Positions 16,599 through 24,092 of a DNA stretch of 39,703 bases are shown here, piece after piece. This DNA is from Gordonia lacunae (GTDB lineage Bacteria > Actinomycetota > Actinomycetes > Mycobacteriales > Mycobacteriaceae). A model generated the notes under the pieces. It was given only the letters and a program-made list of their open reading frames with translations, ran no database searches and was not told the DNA's origin. Location of the stretch: contig NZ_NGFO01000040.1 of NCBI RefSeq assembly GCF_002149015.1, positions 1-39,703 of the forward strand, given 5' to 3'. How positions within the stretch are numbered: position 1 is the stretch's first letter; every line of letters starts with the position of its first letter. The position numbers and the translations under genes are program-made.

Positions 16599-17231
16599 AT
16601 GCCCGTTCTGACGACGTCGACCCGACGCCCCTCTCGTGACCTCCGCCCGGCATCCCTCCGCAGACGCGTGCGGGTGCGTCTGGCGAGTGTCGCGATCGTG
16701 GCGGCGATGGCGTCACTGGTGATGTTCGCCCCGAGCGCACAAGCGGATCGCCTCATCAACGGGCACCTGGTGGGCGGGAAGATCGAGCAGGCTTACGCAT
16801 CGACGGGCGGCTTCTTCAAGTGGGGCGTCCCGACCGGTCCCGAGCGCGCGGCCGCCAAACGGGGCCGTTTCCAGACGTTCTCGCGCGACACGTCGTTCTA
16901 CTGGCATCCGGCAGCCGACGGTGGCACGGCGCATCAGGTCGGCGGCGCGATCAGGAGCCGCTGGCAGAAGGCCGGGGCCGAGCGCGGCGCGCTGGGCTAC
17001 CCGGTCACCAACGAGTACCGGTCGGGCAGCGGGCGGAGCAACGACTTCCAGGGCGGTGTCGTCACGTGGTCCAAGACCGGTGGCGCACAGATCGTCTGGG
17101 GCCAGATCCGACAGAAGTGGGAGGACACCGGCGGTGCGGGCGGGTACTTCGGGGTCCCGCTCGGCGGGGAGTACCGGACCGGCGGCCGGTTCGCGCAGGA
17201 CTTCCTGAACGGCACCATCTTCTGGCCCTGA
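16599..17231 (+). CDS. Secreted LGFP-repeat protein
   Basis: This 210-residue secreted protein starts with an Arg-rich n-region, a hydrophobic core (ASVAIVAAMASLVMFAPSAQ) and an AQA cleavage site before ADRLINGH. The mature part contains about three LGFP repeats. Their cores read FFKWGVPTGPERAA, RGALGYPVTNEYRS and GGYFGVPLGGEYRT, each followed by a segment ending in an aromatic-rich strand such as TSFYWHPA or GTIFWP. LGFP repeats are typical of mycolic-acid bacteria, where they occur in envelope proteins including mycolyltransferases. The Met at 16599 begins the signal peptide and fits the TACCAT-N7 leaderless arrangement. An enzymatic domain is absent. Confidence 0.92.
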   Translation: MPVLTTSTRRPSRDLRPASLRRRVRVRLASVAIVAAMASLVMFAPSAQADRLINGHLVGGKIEQAYASTGGFFKWGVPTGPERAAAKRGRFQTFSRDTSFYWHPAADGGTAHQVGGAIRSRWQKAGAERGALGYPVTNEYRSGSGRSNDFQGGVVTWSKTGGAQIVWGQIRQKWEDTGGAGGYFGVPLGGEYRTGGRFAQDFLNGTIFWP

Positions 17232-17256
17232 TCCGCAGAACCGACGCGGGTCACTA

Positions 17257-17273
17257 GGACGTCCAAGTATTGT
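17257..17273 (+). promoter_or_regulatory. -10 element and GGACGTCC palindrome before the FadD gene
   Basis: GGACGTCC (17257-17264) and TATTGT (17268-17273) are followed by seven bases and then the ATG at 17281. The layout repeats that found before the LGFP gene and predicts a leaderless transcript. Confidence 0.5.
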
Positions 17274-17280
17274 CGTCGGC

Positions 17281-18804
17281 ATGGCTCCGCGACCTTCTTC
17301 AACCAACAGCATCGACGGGATCCTGCGCAGGTCCGCGGCACGGCATCCCGACCGCACCGCGCTGGTCTTCGATGACCGCGACTACACCTACCGGCAACTC
17401 GACGACGCGGTGACCGCTGCCGCCACCGGCCTGCTCGCCCACGGCCTGGACCAGGGGGACCGGGTCGCGGCCTACGGTACGAACTCGGATGCCTACGTCA
17501 TCGGCTTCCTGGCATGCTGCCGCGCCGGACTCATCCACGTCCCGATCAACTACGCGCTGCGGGGTGACGAGCTCCGCTATCTCGTGGTGCAGTCGGGCGC
17601 ACGCGCCGTCCTCGTCGACCCGGCGCTGTCCGAACGAATCGAGGAGATCCGCGGCGATCTCGCCGACGTCGAGGCGGTCGTCCCGTTGCGCGACGCCGAC
17701 GACTCGCTGCTCGCGTCGGCCTCCGCCGAACCGGCGGCCGCGTTCGATCCCCGTTCCTCTGGTGACGACCTCGCACAACTGCTGTACACCTCGGGGACGA
17801 CGTCGAAGCCCAAGGGCGCCATGATGTCCCACGCCGCACTGATCAGCGAGTACGTCTCGTCGGTGATCGCGCTGGACTTCACCGCCGACGACAACCCGCT
17901 CATCGCCATGCCGCTCTACCACTCGGCCGGCATGCACGTCTTCATGCTGCCGTACCTCTCCGTTGGCGCGACCGTCCGGCTCATGGCGACCCCGGACATC
18001 CCGGAGATCCTGCGTCGCGTCGAGGCCGATCGCATCGGCTCGCTGTTCCTCGCCCCGACCGTGTGGGTTCCGCTCGCCAATCATCCCGACCTCGCCACCA
18101 GCGATCTGTCCTCGTTGCGCAAGGCGCAGTACGGCGCGTCGATCATGCCGGTGACCGTGCTCAACCGGCTCCGCGGCCAGTTCCCCGGCATGCAGTTCTA
18201 CAACTGCTTCGGACAATCCGAGATCGGGCCCCTCGCAACGGTTCTGCGCCCGGAAGAACATGAGGATCGACCATCGTCGTGCGGCCGACCGGTGTTCTTC
18301 GTCGAGACGCGCGTCGTCGATGCCGACGGGAACGACGTCGAGCCCGGTGTCCCCGGTGAGATCCTCTATCGTTCGCCGCAACTCTGCCGCGGGTACTGGG
18401 AGAACCCCGCGGCCACCGAGGAAGCGTTCCGGGACGGCTGGTTCCACTCCGGCGACCTCGTCACCCGCGATGCCGAGGGCTTCGTCACCGTGGTGGACCG
18501 CATCAAGGACGTGATCAACACCGGCGGCATCCTGGTCGCCTCGCGCGAGGTCGAGGACACGATCTACACCCACGAGGCGGTGTCGGAGGTGGCCGTCATC
18601 GGCGAGCCGGACGAGAAGTGGATCGAGGCCATCACCGCGGTCGTCGTGGTGCGGGACGGCCGGTCGGTGACCGAGCAGGAACTGATCGAGCACGTCCGGT
18701 CCCGGATCGCGCCATTCAAGGTGCCTAAGAAGGTGCGATTCGTCGACGAACTCCCCCGCAACCAGAGTGGCAAACTGCTCAAGCGGGAACTGCGCTCGCA
18801 GTGA
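17281..18804 (+). CDS. Acyl-CoA synthetase, FadD type
   Basis: This 507-residue adenylate-forming ligase converts a fatty or aromatic acid to its CoA ester with ATP. Motifs are LLYTSGTTSKPKGAMMSH (A3), NCFGQSEIGPLAT (A5), WFHSGDLVTRDAEGFVTVVD (A7), DRIKDVINTGGILVASREVE (A8) and NQSGKLLKRELR with the catalytic Lys (A10). It belongs to the FadD/long-chain-like branch, unlike the ACSM-like ligase at 6538. There is no ribosome site. A TATTGT hexamer seven bases before the ATG suggests leaderless translation. It stands alone, 49 bases after the LGFP gene. The acid substrate cannot be read. Confidence 0.92.
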   Translation: MAPRPSSTNSIDGILRRSAARHPDRTALVFDDRDYTYRQLDDAVTAAATGLLAHGLDQGDRVAAYGTNSDAYVIGFLACCRAGLIHVPINYALRGDELRYLVVQSGARAVLVDPALSERIEEIRGDLADVEAVVPLRDADDSLLASASAEPAAAFDPRSSGDDLAQLLYTSGTTSKPKGAMMSHAALISEYVSSVIALDFTADDNPLIAMPLYHSAGMHVFMLPYLSVGATVRLMATPDIPEILRRVEADRIGSLFLAPTVWVPLANHPDLATSDLSSLRKAQYGASIMPVTVLNRLRGQFPGMQFYNCFGQSEIGPLATVLRPEEHEDRPSSCGRPVFFVETRVVDADGNDVEPGVPGEILYRSPQLCRGYWENPAATEEAFRDGWFHSGDLVTRDAEGFVTVVDRIKDVINTGGILVASREVEDTIYTHEAVSEVAVIGEPDEKWIEAITAVVVVRDGRSVTEQELIEHVRSRIAPFKVPKKVRFVDELPRNQSGKLLKRELRSQ

Positions 18805-19542
18805 CGGCGGCGGCACGACGGATCTGGAATCGTCAGAATCGTTGCGCTGCAGCCATTATCGCGGCAATAGCGATGTGCGCCTAGCGGGCCGAGAATCCGC
18901 TGTGCGCCCGCTGCGGTCACCTCGCCCCCGGGGCTCGATTCCAGACGTGGCAACAACACCACCAGGCGCGGTGGTGCCGTCGTGAACAACTACGCGGACT
19001 ACAACGACGATGCGTCGACAGTCGAACTCGACGGGAGATCGCGCCGCGTTCATCCTCACGGACGTCCTCGACATCTCCGCGCGCTACGCACTGAACACCG
19101 TGCGCACAAGGTGCGCGTCGCCGCCGATCACAAGTCCTGCGGCGAATGCCAAGGCACTCCTACGCCGACACTGACCCACAACCGGTGGTGCCGTCGGCAG
19201 CCACACGACGCAGATCACCGGAACGACCTCCCACAATGTCGTCACATATTCGATGTAGTACAACTACAGTCAATATGTATGGTTACTGGTCATGCGGCGC
19301 GATGCCCTCGCGTTGTGGAATTTCGGTGAAGGGTTGTGCCTGATGCGACTGTCGTGCGTGGTGGTGTTCGCCGGTGTGGCGGCGCCTCCCTCGCGCCCGA
19401 TGACGGCGCCGGCGGCCTCACCAACAGGGCGGCACACCGCCACGCATTCTCCTATCGAACCCGTCCCGCCAAGGCATGCATCGAGCTCGCGCACACAGAC
19501 GACGGTCACAGATCGATCCGTCCCGACTGAAAGGCCCCACCG
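18805..19542. other. Gene-poor stretch at the start of the accessory region
   Basis: No convincing gene is seen in these 738 bases. A 7-bp hairpin (CACCACC/GGTGGTG, 18957-18976) might terminate the FadD transcript. A short frame near 19030-19170 reads GDRAAFILTDVLDIS, which weakly recalls sigma-factor region 4, but it breaks down downstream. The segment around 19240-19290 is AT-richer than the flanks and may hold the promoter of the next gene. Confidence 0.4.
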
Positions 19543-20052
19543 ATGTTTCGACACCTACCCACAGCATCTACAGCCACGCTCGCCGCACTCGCTGTGGCCG
19601 GCGCGGTGGCCGCCGCGGCGGCGCCAGCTCACGCAGATCCCGAACCGCACACCACCGCCGCGACCGCGACAACGACACGCGGCAACGACACCGTCTCCAT
19701 CACTTTCCGACCGAACTCCGGCGAACAGATGGTCTGCCGCTACTCGATTCATCGAGCCGCCGACCCCACACCGGCCTCACCCTGGTCGGCCAACTCCACC
19801 GCCATCGTGCCTGCGGAGGAGTCCGTGGTGCACAGCAAGCCTGGGAATCACGCCTACACCCACCAGATACCCGACGGAAGCTACGCCGTCTACTGGCAAT
19901 GCAGCACATGGGACGGCCCCACGTTCGGCAACAACGGGCTCTACGCACCCACCGACGGACCGCTGACCTTCAGCATCGACACCGCGCCCACACCCAGGTG
20001 CACAGGCAGCATCTGCCCACTACCCCCACCCAGCCCGCTACTGCTCCCCTAG
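19543..20052 (+). CDS. Secreted protein of unknown function
   Basis: I do not recognise this 169-residue protein. It has a signal peptide (TLAALAVAGAVAAAAAPAHA, cleavage before DPEP). A beta-type domain follows (NDTVSITFRPNSGEQMVCRY, DGSYAVYWQCSTWDGP, GPLTFSID) with Cys in VCRY and WQCST likely paired. The tail is Pro-rich, with a second Cys pair in RCTGSICP. AAGG lies nine bases before the ATG. It begins a run of small exported proteins on the plus strand. The fold resembles an immunoglobulin-like sandwich, but this is only an impression. Confidence 0.75.
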   Translation: MFRHLPTASTATLAALAVAGAVAAAAAPAHADPEPHTTAATATTTRGNDTVSITFRPNSGEQMVCRYSIHRAADPTPASPWSANSTAIVPAEESVVHSKPGNHAYTHQIPDGSYAVYWQCSTWDGPTFGNNGLYAPTDGPLTFSIDTAPTPRCTGSICPLPPPSPLLLP

Positions 20053-20449
20053 CCAGCAACCACCAACATCACGAACCAGTAGTGCTCTATTCCGATCTAT
20101 CGGACCGTATAAGACTGGTGAAAGCACGCGCGGCGATCGTCACCCCATCGTGCGGATCGGCCAACAGAGCGACACGGAGGCGGCCGATCACATCGTGGCC
20201 GCGAGCAGCCGCAACACCTACTCTCTTCAGGTGCTGCGCCCACCGTCCCCGCTCAGCGCTGTGTCCGGCGGCTTTGGCGACACACCACAGTCCGCAGCTC
20301 GACGAGATCACGACGCTGCACTGACACTCGGACGCGGCGTCGGTTCATGTTCCAATGATCAGCTTCAGAGGTCGGCGGGATGCGTCTCTATGTGCCCAAT
20401 GCCGACCGCGGGGAGTTAACGAACTGGCGCGTGGTGACGATGTGCGGGT
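20053..20449. other. Gap between two secreted-protein genes
   Basis: A minus-strand frame (20087-20311) contains RWAQHLKRVGVAAARGHDVI and looks mildly protein-like, but it matches no family I know and has no ribosome site. It may be a decayed gene. No hairpin or palindrome stands out. Confidence 0.35.
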
Positions 20450-20890
20450 ATGAACTCGCCCCGTGCCCGGATCGCTGCGCTCGCTGTGTCTGTGTGTGTA
20501 GCCGTTGCGTCGTGGTCGGCGGGCGCTGCCCGCGCCGACGTTGCACGAATCGACATCCTGCCGCTGGGACCGAGCGCTGGATACGGGACCGGATGCACTT
20601 ACGCGCTCGTCGCGACCACGAAGGACGGCAAGCAGAACACCTCGCGCGATCTGCCGGTCTCGTTCTACGACCTCAGCGGAGGGTCGTACCTCTTTCCCCA
20701 AGATGATTTCTACGCACGCAAGCAGATCTACGTCTCCCCGGTGCTCGCTGACCGTAGTTTCGCGCTGTGGACACCTACCAGACCAGGCAAACACAGGCTG
20801 ACCGCCTACCAGACCTCTGCAGGTGGTCCCATCCGCACGATCACTGTCCGTCCCGGCACCCCCATCGGACCCGGATGCCTTGTCCGATAG
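20450..20890 (+). CDS. Small secreted protein of unknown function
   Basis: The product is 146 residues and starts with a signal peptide (RIAALAVSVCVAVASWSAGA, cleavage near ARA/DVAR). The mature domain is a likely beta sandwich: DILPLGPSAGYGTGCTYALV, DLPVSFYDLSGGSYLF, KHRLTAYQTSAGGPIRTITV. One Cys is near the start (TGCTY) and one at the end (GPGCLVR), possibly bridged. The pattern recalls bacterial Ig-like domains of exported actinobacterial proteins, but no family can be named. No clear ribosome site precedes the ATG. It lies just upstream of the NTR-like protein, which starts 26 bases later, so they may form a transcription unit. Confidence 0.72.
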   Translation: MNSPRARIAALAVSVCVAVASWSAGAARADVARIDILPLGPSAGYGTGCTYALVATTKDGKQNTSRDLPVSFYDLSGGSYLFPQDDFYARKQIYVSPVLADRSFALWTPTRPGKHRLTAYQTSAGGPIRTITVRPGTPIGPGCLVR

Positions 20891-20916
20891 GGGTTTCGAC
20901 GATTCCCAAGGGGTAG

Positions 20917-21525
20917 ATGGTGAGTCCGGTGACCGGCGGTGCGGTGGCGCGGTTGAGTGCCCTTGCAGTGTGCGTCCTGCTGGGGGCGGCGATGCTCTCG
21001 GTGAGTACGGCGGGGTCAGCGCGCGCATGTAGTTGTGTCGGATACACCACCGCAGAAGCTGCGAAGAAGGCAGATGCGGTATTCCTCGCGCGGGCAACCG
21101 ACAAGGTGCCGGCGGGGTCCGATGACATCTATGAGTTCGCCGTGGTCGAGGTTTACAAGGGCGAGATCGGGGCGCTCACCACTGTGGGCACAGCCTCCAA
21201 CGGTGCCTCGTGCGGAGTGAGCTACGAAGTGGGTCGCGAGTACTTGCTCTTTGTTTCCGAGAGCGACAAAGTCGGACGGGCGTGGGAGAGCGGGTTGTGC
21301 GAAGGTCCGAATGCGCAGTCGGCTACTGAAATGCGCGAGACTCTGCACCGCACCTACGGGCCACCGCGGCCCCCAGACGCTTCTACGCCGGTCACCGAGA
21401 TCAGCTGGTGGACTCGCGCCACAGCGGGTGTGCCGTCAGGGCTGATAGTCCTTACCGCCGGGTTGACCCTCGGAGGGCTCTGGTGGTGTGCGGCTATCGT
21501 GCGGCGTCGTCGAACAGCGAAGTAA
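20917..21525 (+). CDS. Exported NTR/TIMP-like protein with C-terminal anchor
   Basis: The 202-residue protein has a signal peptide (LSALAVCVLLGAAMLSVSTA) and is predicted to be cut before or near ACSCVGYT. The mature Cys-x-Cys start, ADAVFLARATDK, the strand FAVVEVYKGEIG, and GASCGVSYEVGREYLLFV fit the netrin/TIMP-like (NTR) fold seen in several bacterial surface proteins. A C-terminal membrane helix (SGLIVLTAGLTLGGLWWCAA) followed by RRRR anchors it facing outward. AAGGGG precedes the start, and the GTG three bases on is an equally good start. Protease inhibition is known for animal TIMPs and should not be assumed here. Confidence 0.82.
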   Translation: MVSPVTGGAVARLSALAVCVLLGAAMLSVSTAGSARACSCVGYTTAEAAKKADAVFLARATDKVPAGSDDIYEFAVVEVYKGEIGALTTVGTASNGASCGVSYEVGREYLLFVSESDKVGRAWESGLCEGPNAQSATEMRETLHRTYGPPRPPDASTPVTEISWWTRATAGVPSGLIVLTAGLTLGGLWWCAAIVRRRRTAK

Positions 21526-21763
21526 CGGCCCCCGTCACCAGCCAGCCCGCGGCGAGAGGAGGGCCGCCGGATAGCGGGCAATTCGTGGGCCTGATGGCCC
21601 CGCCCGACCCGGGGACCTCGAGGATGCGGCCGCAGACCGGGGAGATGTCGGTGTATCGACCGATCGCGACTTCCCGGTCTCGCTACTTTGCACTCCAACT
21701 GTTTCACCTGTGAGATCATGCGCGGAGATTGGTGCCAGTTCGGGTGAAGGCGGTGGATGCGCG

Positions 21764-22186
21764 GTGTTGTCGGATCTGATGTTGATCGGCAGTCCGGCTC
21801 TGCCCTATTCCGCGGTCCTGGCCGGTCTGAGCCTGTTGGCGTGGGTGGTCGGGCTGATCGATGTGTTGTGCCGCGACGACACCGGCGTGCGGCTGTTCCC
21901 GCGGTGGGGATGGCTGCTGATAGTGATCGCGGTGCCGATCGTCGGAACGGTGGTGTGGTTGATCTTCGGCCGTCCCCGGGCACGCCGTGCGCGCAGAGCC
22001 AGACGTGATCGGGGTGAGCGTCTTCCGTCGCGGGCGGTGGTGTCGGAGTTTCCGGAGTATGACCGGCCAGGCCGGTTTGTGCCGCAGGACCCGGCCGCTG
22101 ATGCCGAGTTCTTGCGTCAGTGCCGCCAGCGCGCGGAGGAGCAGCGCCGCGAGGCGGAAATGCAGCGCCGACGCCGCCACACCTGA
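21764..22186 (+). CDS. Small membrane protein, PLDc_N-like
   Basis: This 140-residue protein has two membrane helices (LPYSAVLAGLSLLAWVVGLI and WGWLLIVIAVPIVGTVVWLI) joined by DVLCRDDTGVRLFPR. This matches the phospholipase-D-nuclease N-terminal (PLDc_N) membrane domain pattern that ends in a Trp-Leu-x-Phe-Gly-Arg-Pro. The cytoplasmic tail is very basic, then charged and probably helical (ADAEFLRQCRQRAEEQRREA). No catalytic phospholipase domain follows. I chose the GTG at 21764 because the helix starts soon after it. A longer in-frame start at 21710 is possible. The function is unknown. Confidence 0.72.
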   Translation: MLSDLMLIGSPALPYSAVLAGLSLLAWVVGLIDVLCRDDTGVRLFPRWGWLLIVIAVPIVGTVVWLIFGRPRARRARRARRDRGERLPSRAVVSEFPEYDRPGRFVPQDPAADAEFLRQCRQRAEEQRREAEMQRRRRHT

Positions 22187-22521
22187 CAGCCGTGGTCGCG
22201 GGCCATGACCGCCGTTTCGAGCCAGCGGTATGCGCCGCGTTGCTGACTCCGAGGCGCGATCCGCACGTGAGCATGGTCGGTAACGGCTTGTGCCACAGTC
22301 GACGAGGGCGTACCAAGACCAAGGCGTTGTAGGTACTCGGCGCGACCACCGCCGTCATCGCCGCGGTCGCGCTCTTCGGTGTCGCTCGATGGGTACTGCT
22401 TCGCTCATTCGACGGCGGCCTGTCCAAGGTGTCGGTCACGGAAGACGCCGACGGCGGCGGAGACGGCCGGCAACCCGAACCGGTGATGGAGGCCGAGCAG
22501 GCCAAGTCCTCTCGCTGAACG
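22187..22521. other. Gap with a possible broken small membrane protein
   Basis: On the plus strand, 22333-22518 is open and reads ATTAVIAAVALFGVARWVLL followed by an acidic tail ending AEQAKSSR. It looks like the end of a one-helix membrane protein. It starts directly after a TAG and has no ATG or GTG before the helix, so it is either a decayed gene or uses an unusual start. Nothing else was seen. Confidence 0.35.
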
Positions 22522-23094
22522 TCAAGCTTGCTGCCAGGCAATCACCCTGGGCGCGCCGGCACGCATCCACACCTCACGGATCGCCACACCGACGAGAACC
22601 AGCACCAGATAGACAGCGCTGTGTAGGAACACCCCATCGATTCCGCCCGGTGTAGCCAGCACGAAGAAGCCCAACGCAATGAAAGGAACAGCGACGGTCA
22701 CGATGCCGGCGATGAGGCCCCGCGCCGCGACGGCATCGACGACCGCAGCGACCACGACCAGAACGAACGCTACGGGCGCGTAGACCGCTGGGTCCTGCCA
22801 CCATTGCGGACCGGGAGAGAAGGCAATGAAACCCGAGCCTGAACCGATCGCCCACCCGCCGAACGGCGCACCAAGTGACTCATACGGACTCCACCAGGTG
22901 ATACCGCCGGCAAACAGAGCTGAGACCACAAACACCCACCACATGACGTGGCCGACGATTCTCGCACTCACCAACAGTTGTCCAGAGTTCATGCCTGCAA
23001 CTGTCGCAGAATTCGAGCGAAGTTCTGTACCCGGTGAGAAGTGCCTGTGAGAGTCAGCGGGTGAGCCCGTCGTCATCTCGCCCCGGTCATTCAT
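22522..23094 (-). CDS. Four-helix integral membrane protein of unknown function
   Basis: This 190-residue protein has four predicted membrane helices: VGHVMWWVFVVSALFAGGIT, AVYAPVAFVLVVVAAVVDAV, AGIVTVAVPFIALGFFVLAT and VFLHSAVYLVLVLVGVAI. The loop between the first two is rich in Gly, Trp and Pro. I do not recognise the family. The start is uncertain: Met codons at 23094, 23076 and 22992 all leave the helices intact, and the one at 23076 has GGGGCGAG close by. It converges with the plus-strand gene before it and lies next to an IS3 relic. Confidence 0.6.
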   Translation of the reverse strand: MNDRGEMTTGSPADSHRHFSPGTELRSNSATVAGMNSGQLLVSARIVGHVMWWVFVVSALFAGGITWWSPYESLGAPFGGWAIGSGSGFIAFSPGPQWWQDPAVYAPVAFVLVVVAAVVDAVAARGLIAGIVTVAVPFIALGFFVLATPGGIDGVFLHSAVYLVLVLVGVAIREVWMRAGAPRVIAWQQA

Positions 23095-23230
23095 GATGAG
23101 AAGAACATGCTCAGCTTCTGATCGAGGTGGTAAACGAGCGTGGTACGACCAGCCGCACAACAGCTTTCAACTGAACATGCGCAGGCTGTTGCCGAACGTC
23201 TGCGCGTCGGTGTGCGCCACGCTCAGACTT

Positions 23231-23392
23231 AGCCGACCGGAACGGACCTACAATCGGCGCCGTCGGCAGGCCCGCCTCGGCCGGTTGACGCCCGTGGAGT
23301 TCGAAGCACTCACCAACACCGCCGCCACCGCGGCACAACCCCAACTGTCACCTACCGTGCAGCAGTCCCGAGTCCTCGCTATCTGCCACTAG
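23231..23392 (+). pseudogene. IS3-family transposase, C-terminal relic
   Basis: The frame reads RPERTYNRRRRQARLGRLTP followed by VEFEALTNTAATAA. This is the familiar end of IS3-family OrfB integrase-core transposases (YNxRRRHSxLGxLTPxEFE). Nothing of the DDE core remains upstream in this frame. It shows that an insertion sequence once sat here and was largely deleted. Confidence 0.72.
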
Positions 23393-23431
23393 TCTCAGGT
23401 GAGGCGTCATCCGACACGCGGGCTGGTGCAA

Positions 23432-23878
23432 CTAGTCGGGGTTGTCAGCGTCGAAACTGGCTTGGACGACCCGCATCGCGGACAATGCCGCTGGCGCGCC
23501 GCAATATCCGACGCTGTGGACGATGGCCTCGGTGATCTCTGCAGGCGTCAGACCATTGGTTATCGCCGCGCTTACGTGACCAGAAAGCTCTTCATGGGCA
23601 CGCAGGGCGACGAGTATCCCGATGGTGAGCAGACTGCGGCTACGGCGATCCAGGGCGGGGCGTGACCACTGCGCACCCCATACATGTTCGGTGACGAAGT
23701 CTTGGATCATCTCGGACTGCGTACCCGCGGTGCGGGCCAACGCTCGGCTCACGAAGTCGTCGCCCATCACAGAACGCCGGATACGGAGCCCCTGTTCGTA
23801 TGCGGCGGACTTGGCCGCGGTGTGTTCGCTGTGCGTATCGCCCGAACCGTTGGGGGGCGTGTGTTCGGCCGGTGTCAT
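23432..23878 (-). CDS. Carboxymuconolactone decarboxylase-family protein
   Basis: This 148-residue AhpD-like/CMD protein closely follows the gamma-carboxymuconolactone decarboxylase pattern: ALDRRSRSLLTIGILVALRA, then HEELSGHVSAAITNGLTPAE and ITEAIVHSVGYCGAPAALSA. Such enzymes decarboxylate the lactone in the beta-ketoadipate pathway. In other clusters they act on related ring-cleavage products. It is last in the LysR-amidohydrolase-cyclase-FAH run. I chose the ATG at 23878 because AGGAAGG precedes it. The frame is open further upstream, with an ATG at 23953 and protein-like sequence, so a longer form or a fusion remnant is possible. Confidence 0.87.
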   Translation of the reverse strand: MTPAEHTPPNGSGDTHSEHTAAKSAAYEQGLRIRRSVMGDDFVSRALARTAGTQSEMIQDFVTEHVWGAQWSRPALDRRSRSLLTIGILVALRAHEELSGHVSAAITNGLTPAEITEAIVHSVGYCGAPAALSAMRVVQASFDADNPD

Positions 23879-24092
23879 CGGGGGGCCTTCCTGTGTAGCG
23901 TCGACCAGCTCAATGATCTGTTCTGGCTTCGCGAGTACGCGTGCATCGACCATCTGGCCGTAGAGCTTGACCCGGCTCGCCTTGGCCGCCTCAACCTGGT
24001 CTGTCTCAAGAAGTGTTGTGACCCAGCTGATTCGAACTCATCCGATAAGATTCTCACCCAGCACCGCATGTCAGAGTTCTGGAAACAAGACA

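Noticed and set aside
13093..16740. A 1215-residue minus-strand open frame opposite the monooxygenase and DUF6777 genes
   Set aside because: It is the Arg/Gly-rich mirror of well-supported plus-strand genes, produced by high GC codon bias.
17299..18816. Minus-strand frame covering the FadD gene
   Set aside because: Antisense shadow; the plus strand carries all ANL ligase motifs.
18930..18960. GGGGCTCGATTCC resembling a tRNA T-loop
   Set aside because: The flanking bases do not form a T-stem and no acceptor or anticodon arm was found.
19030..19170. Possible sigma-factor region 4 remnant (GDRAAFILTDVLDIS)
   Set aside because: Only about 15 residues are suggestive, and the recognition helix does not follow in any frame.
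21354..22541. 395-residue minus-strand frame across the PLDc_N-like gene
   Set aside because: Pro/Arg/Thr-rich with no domain; the plus-strand membrane protein is better supported.
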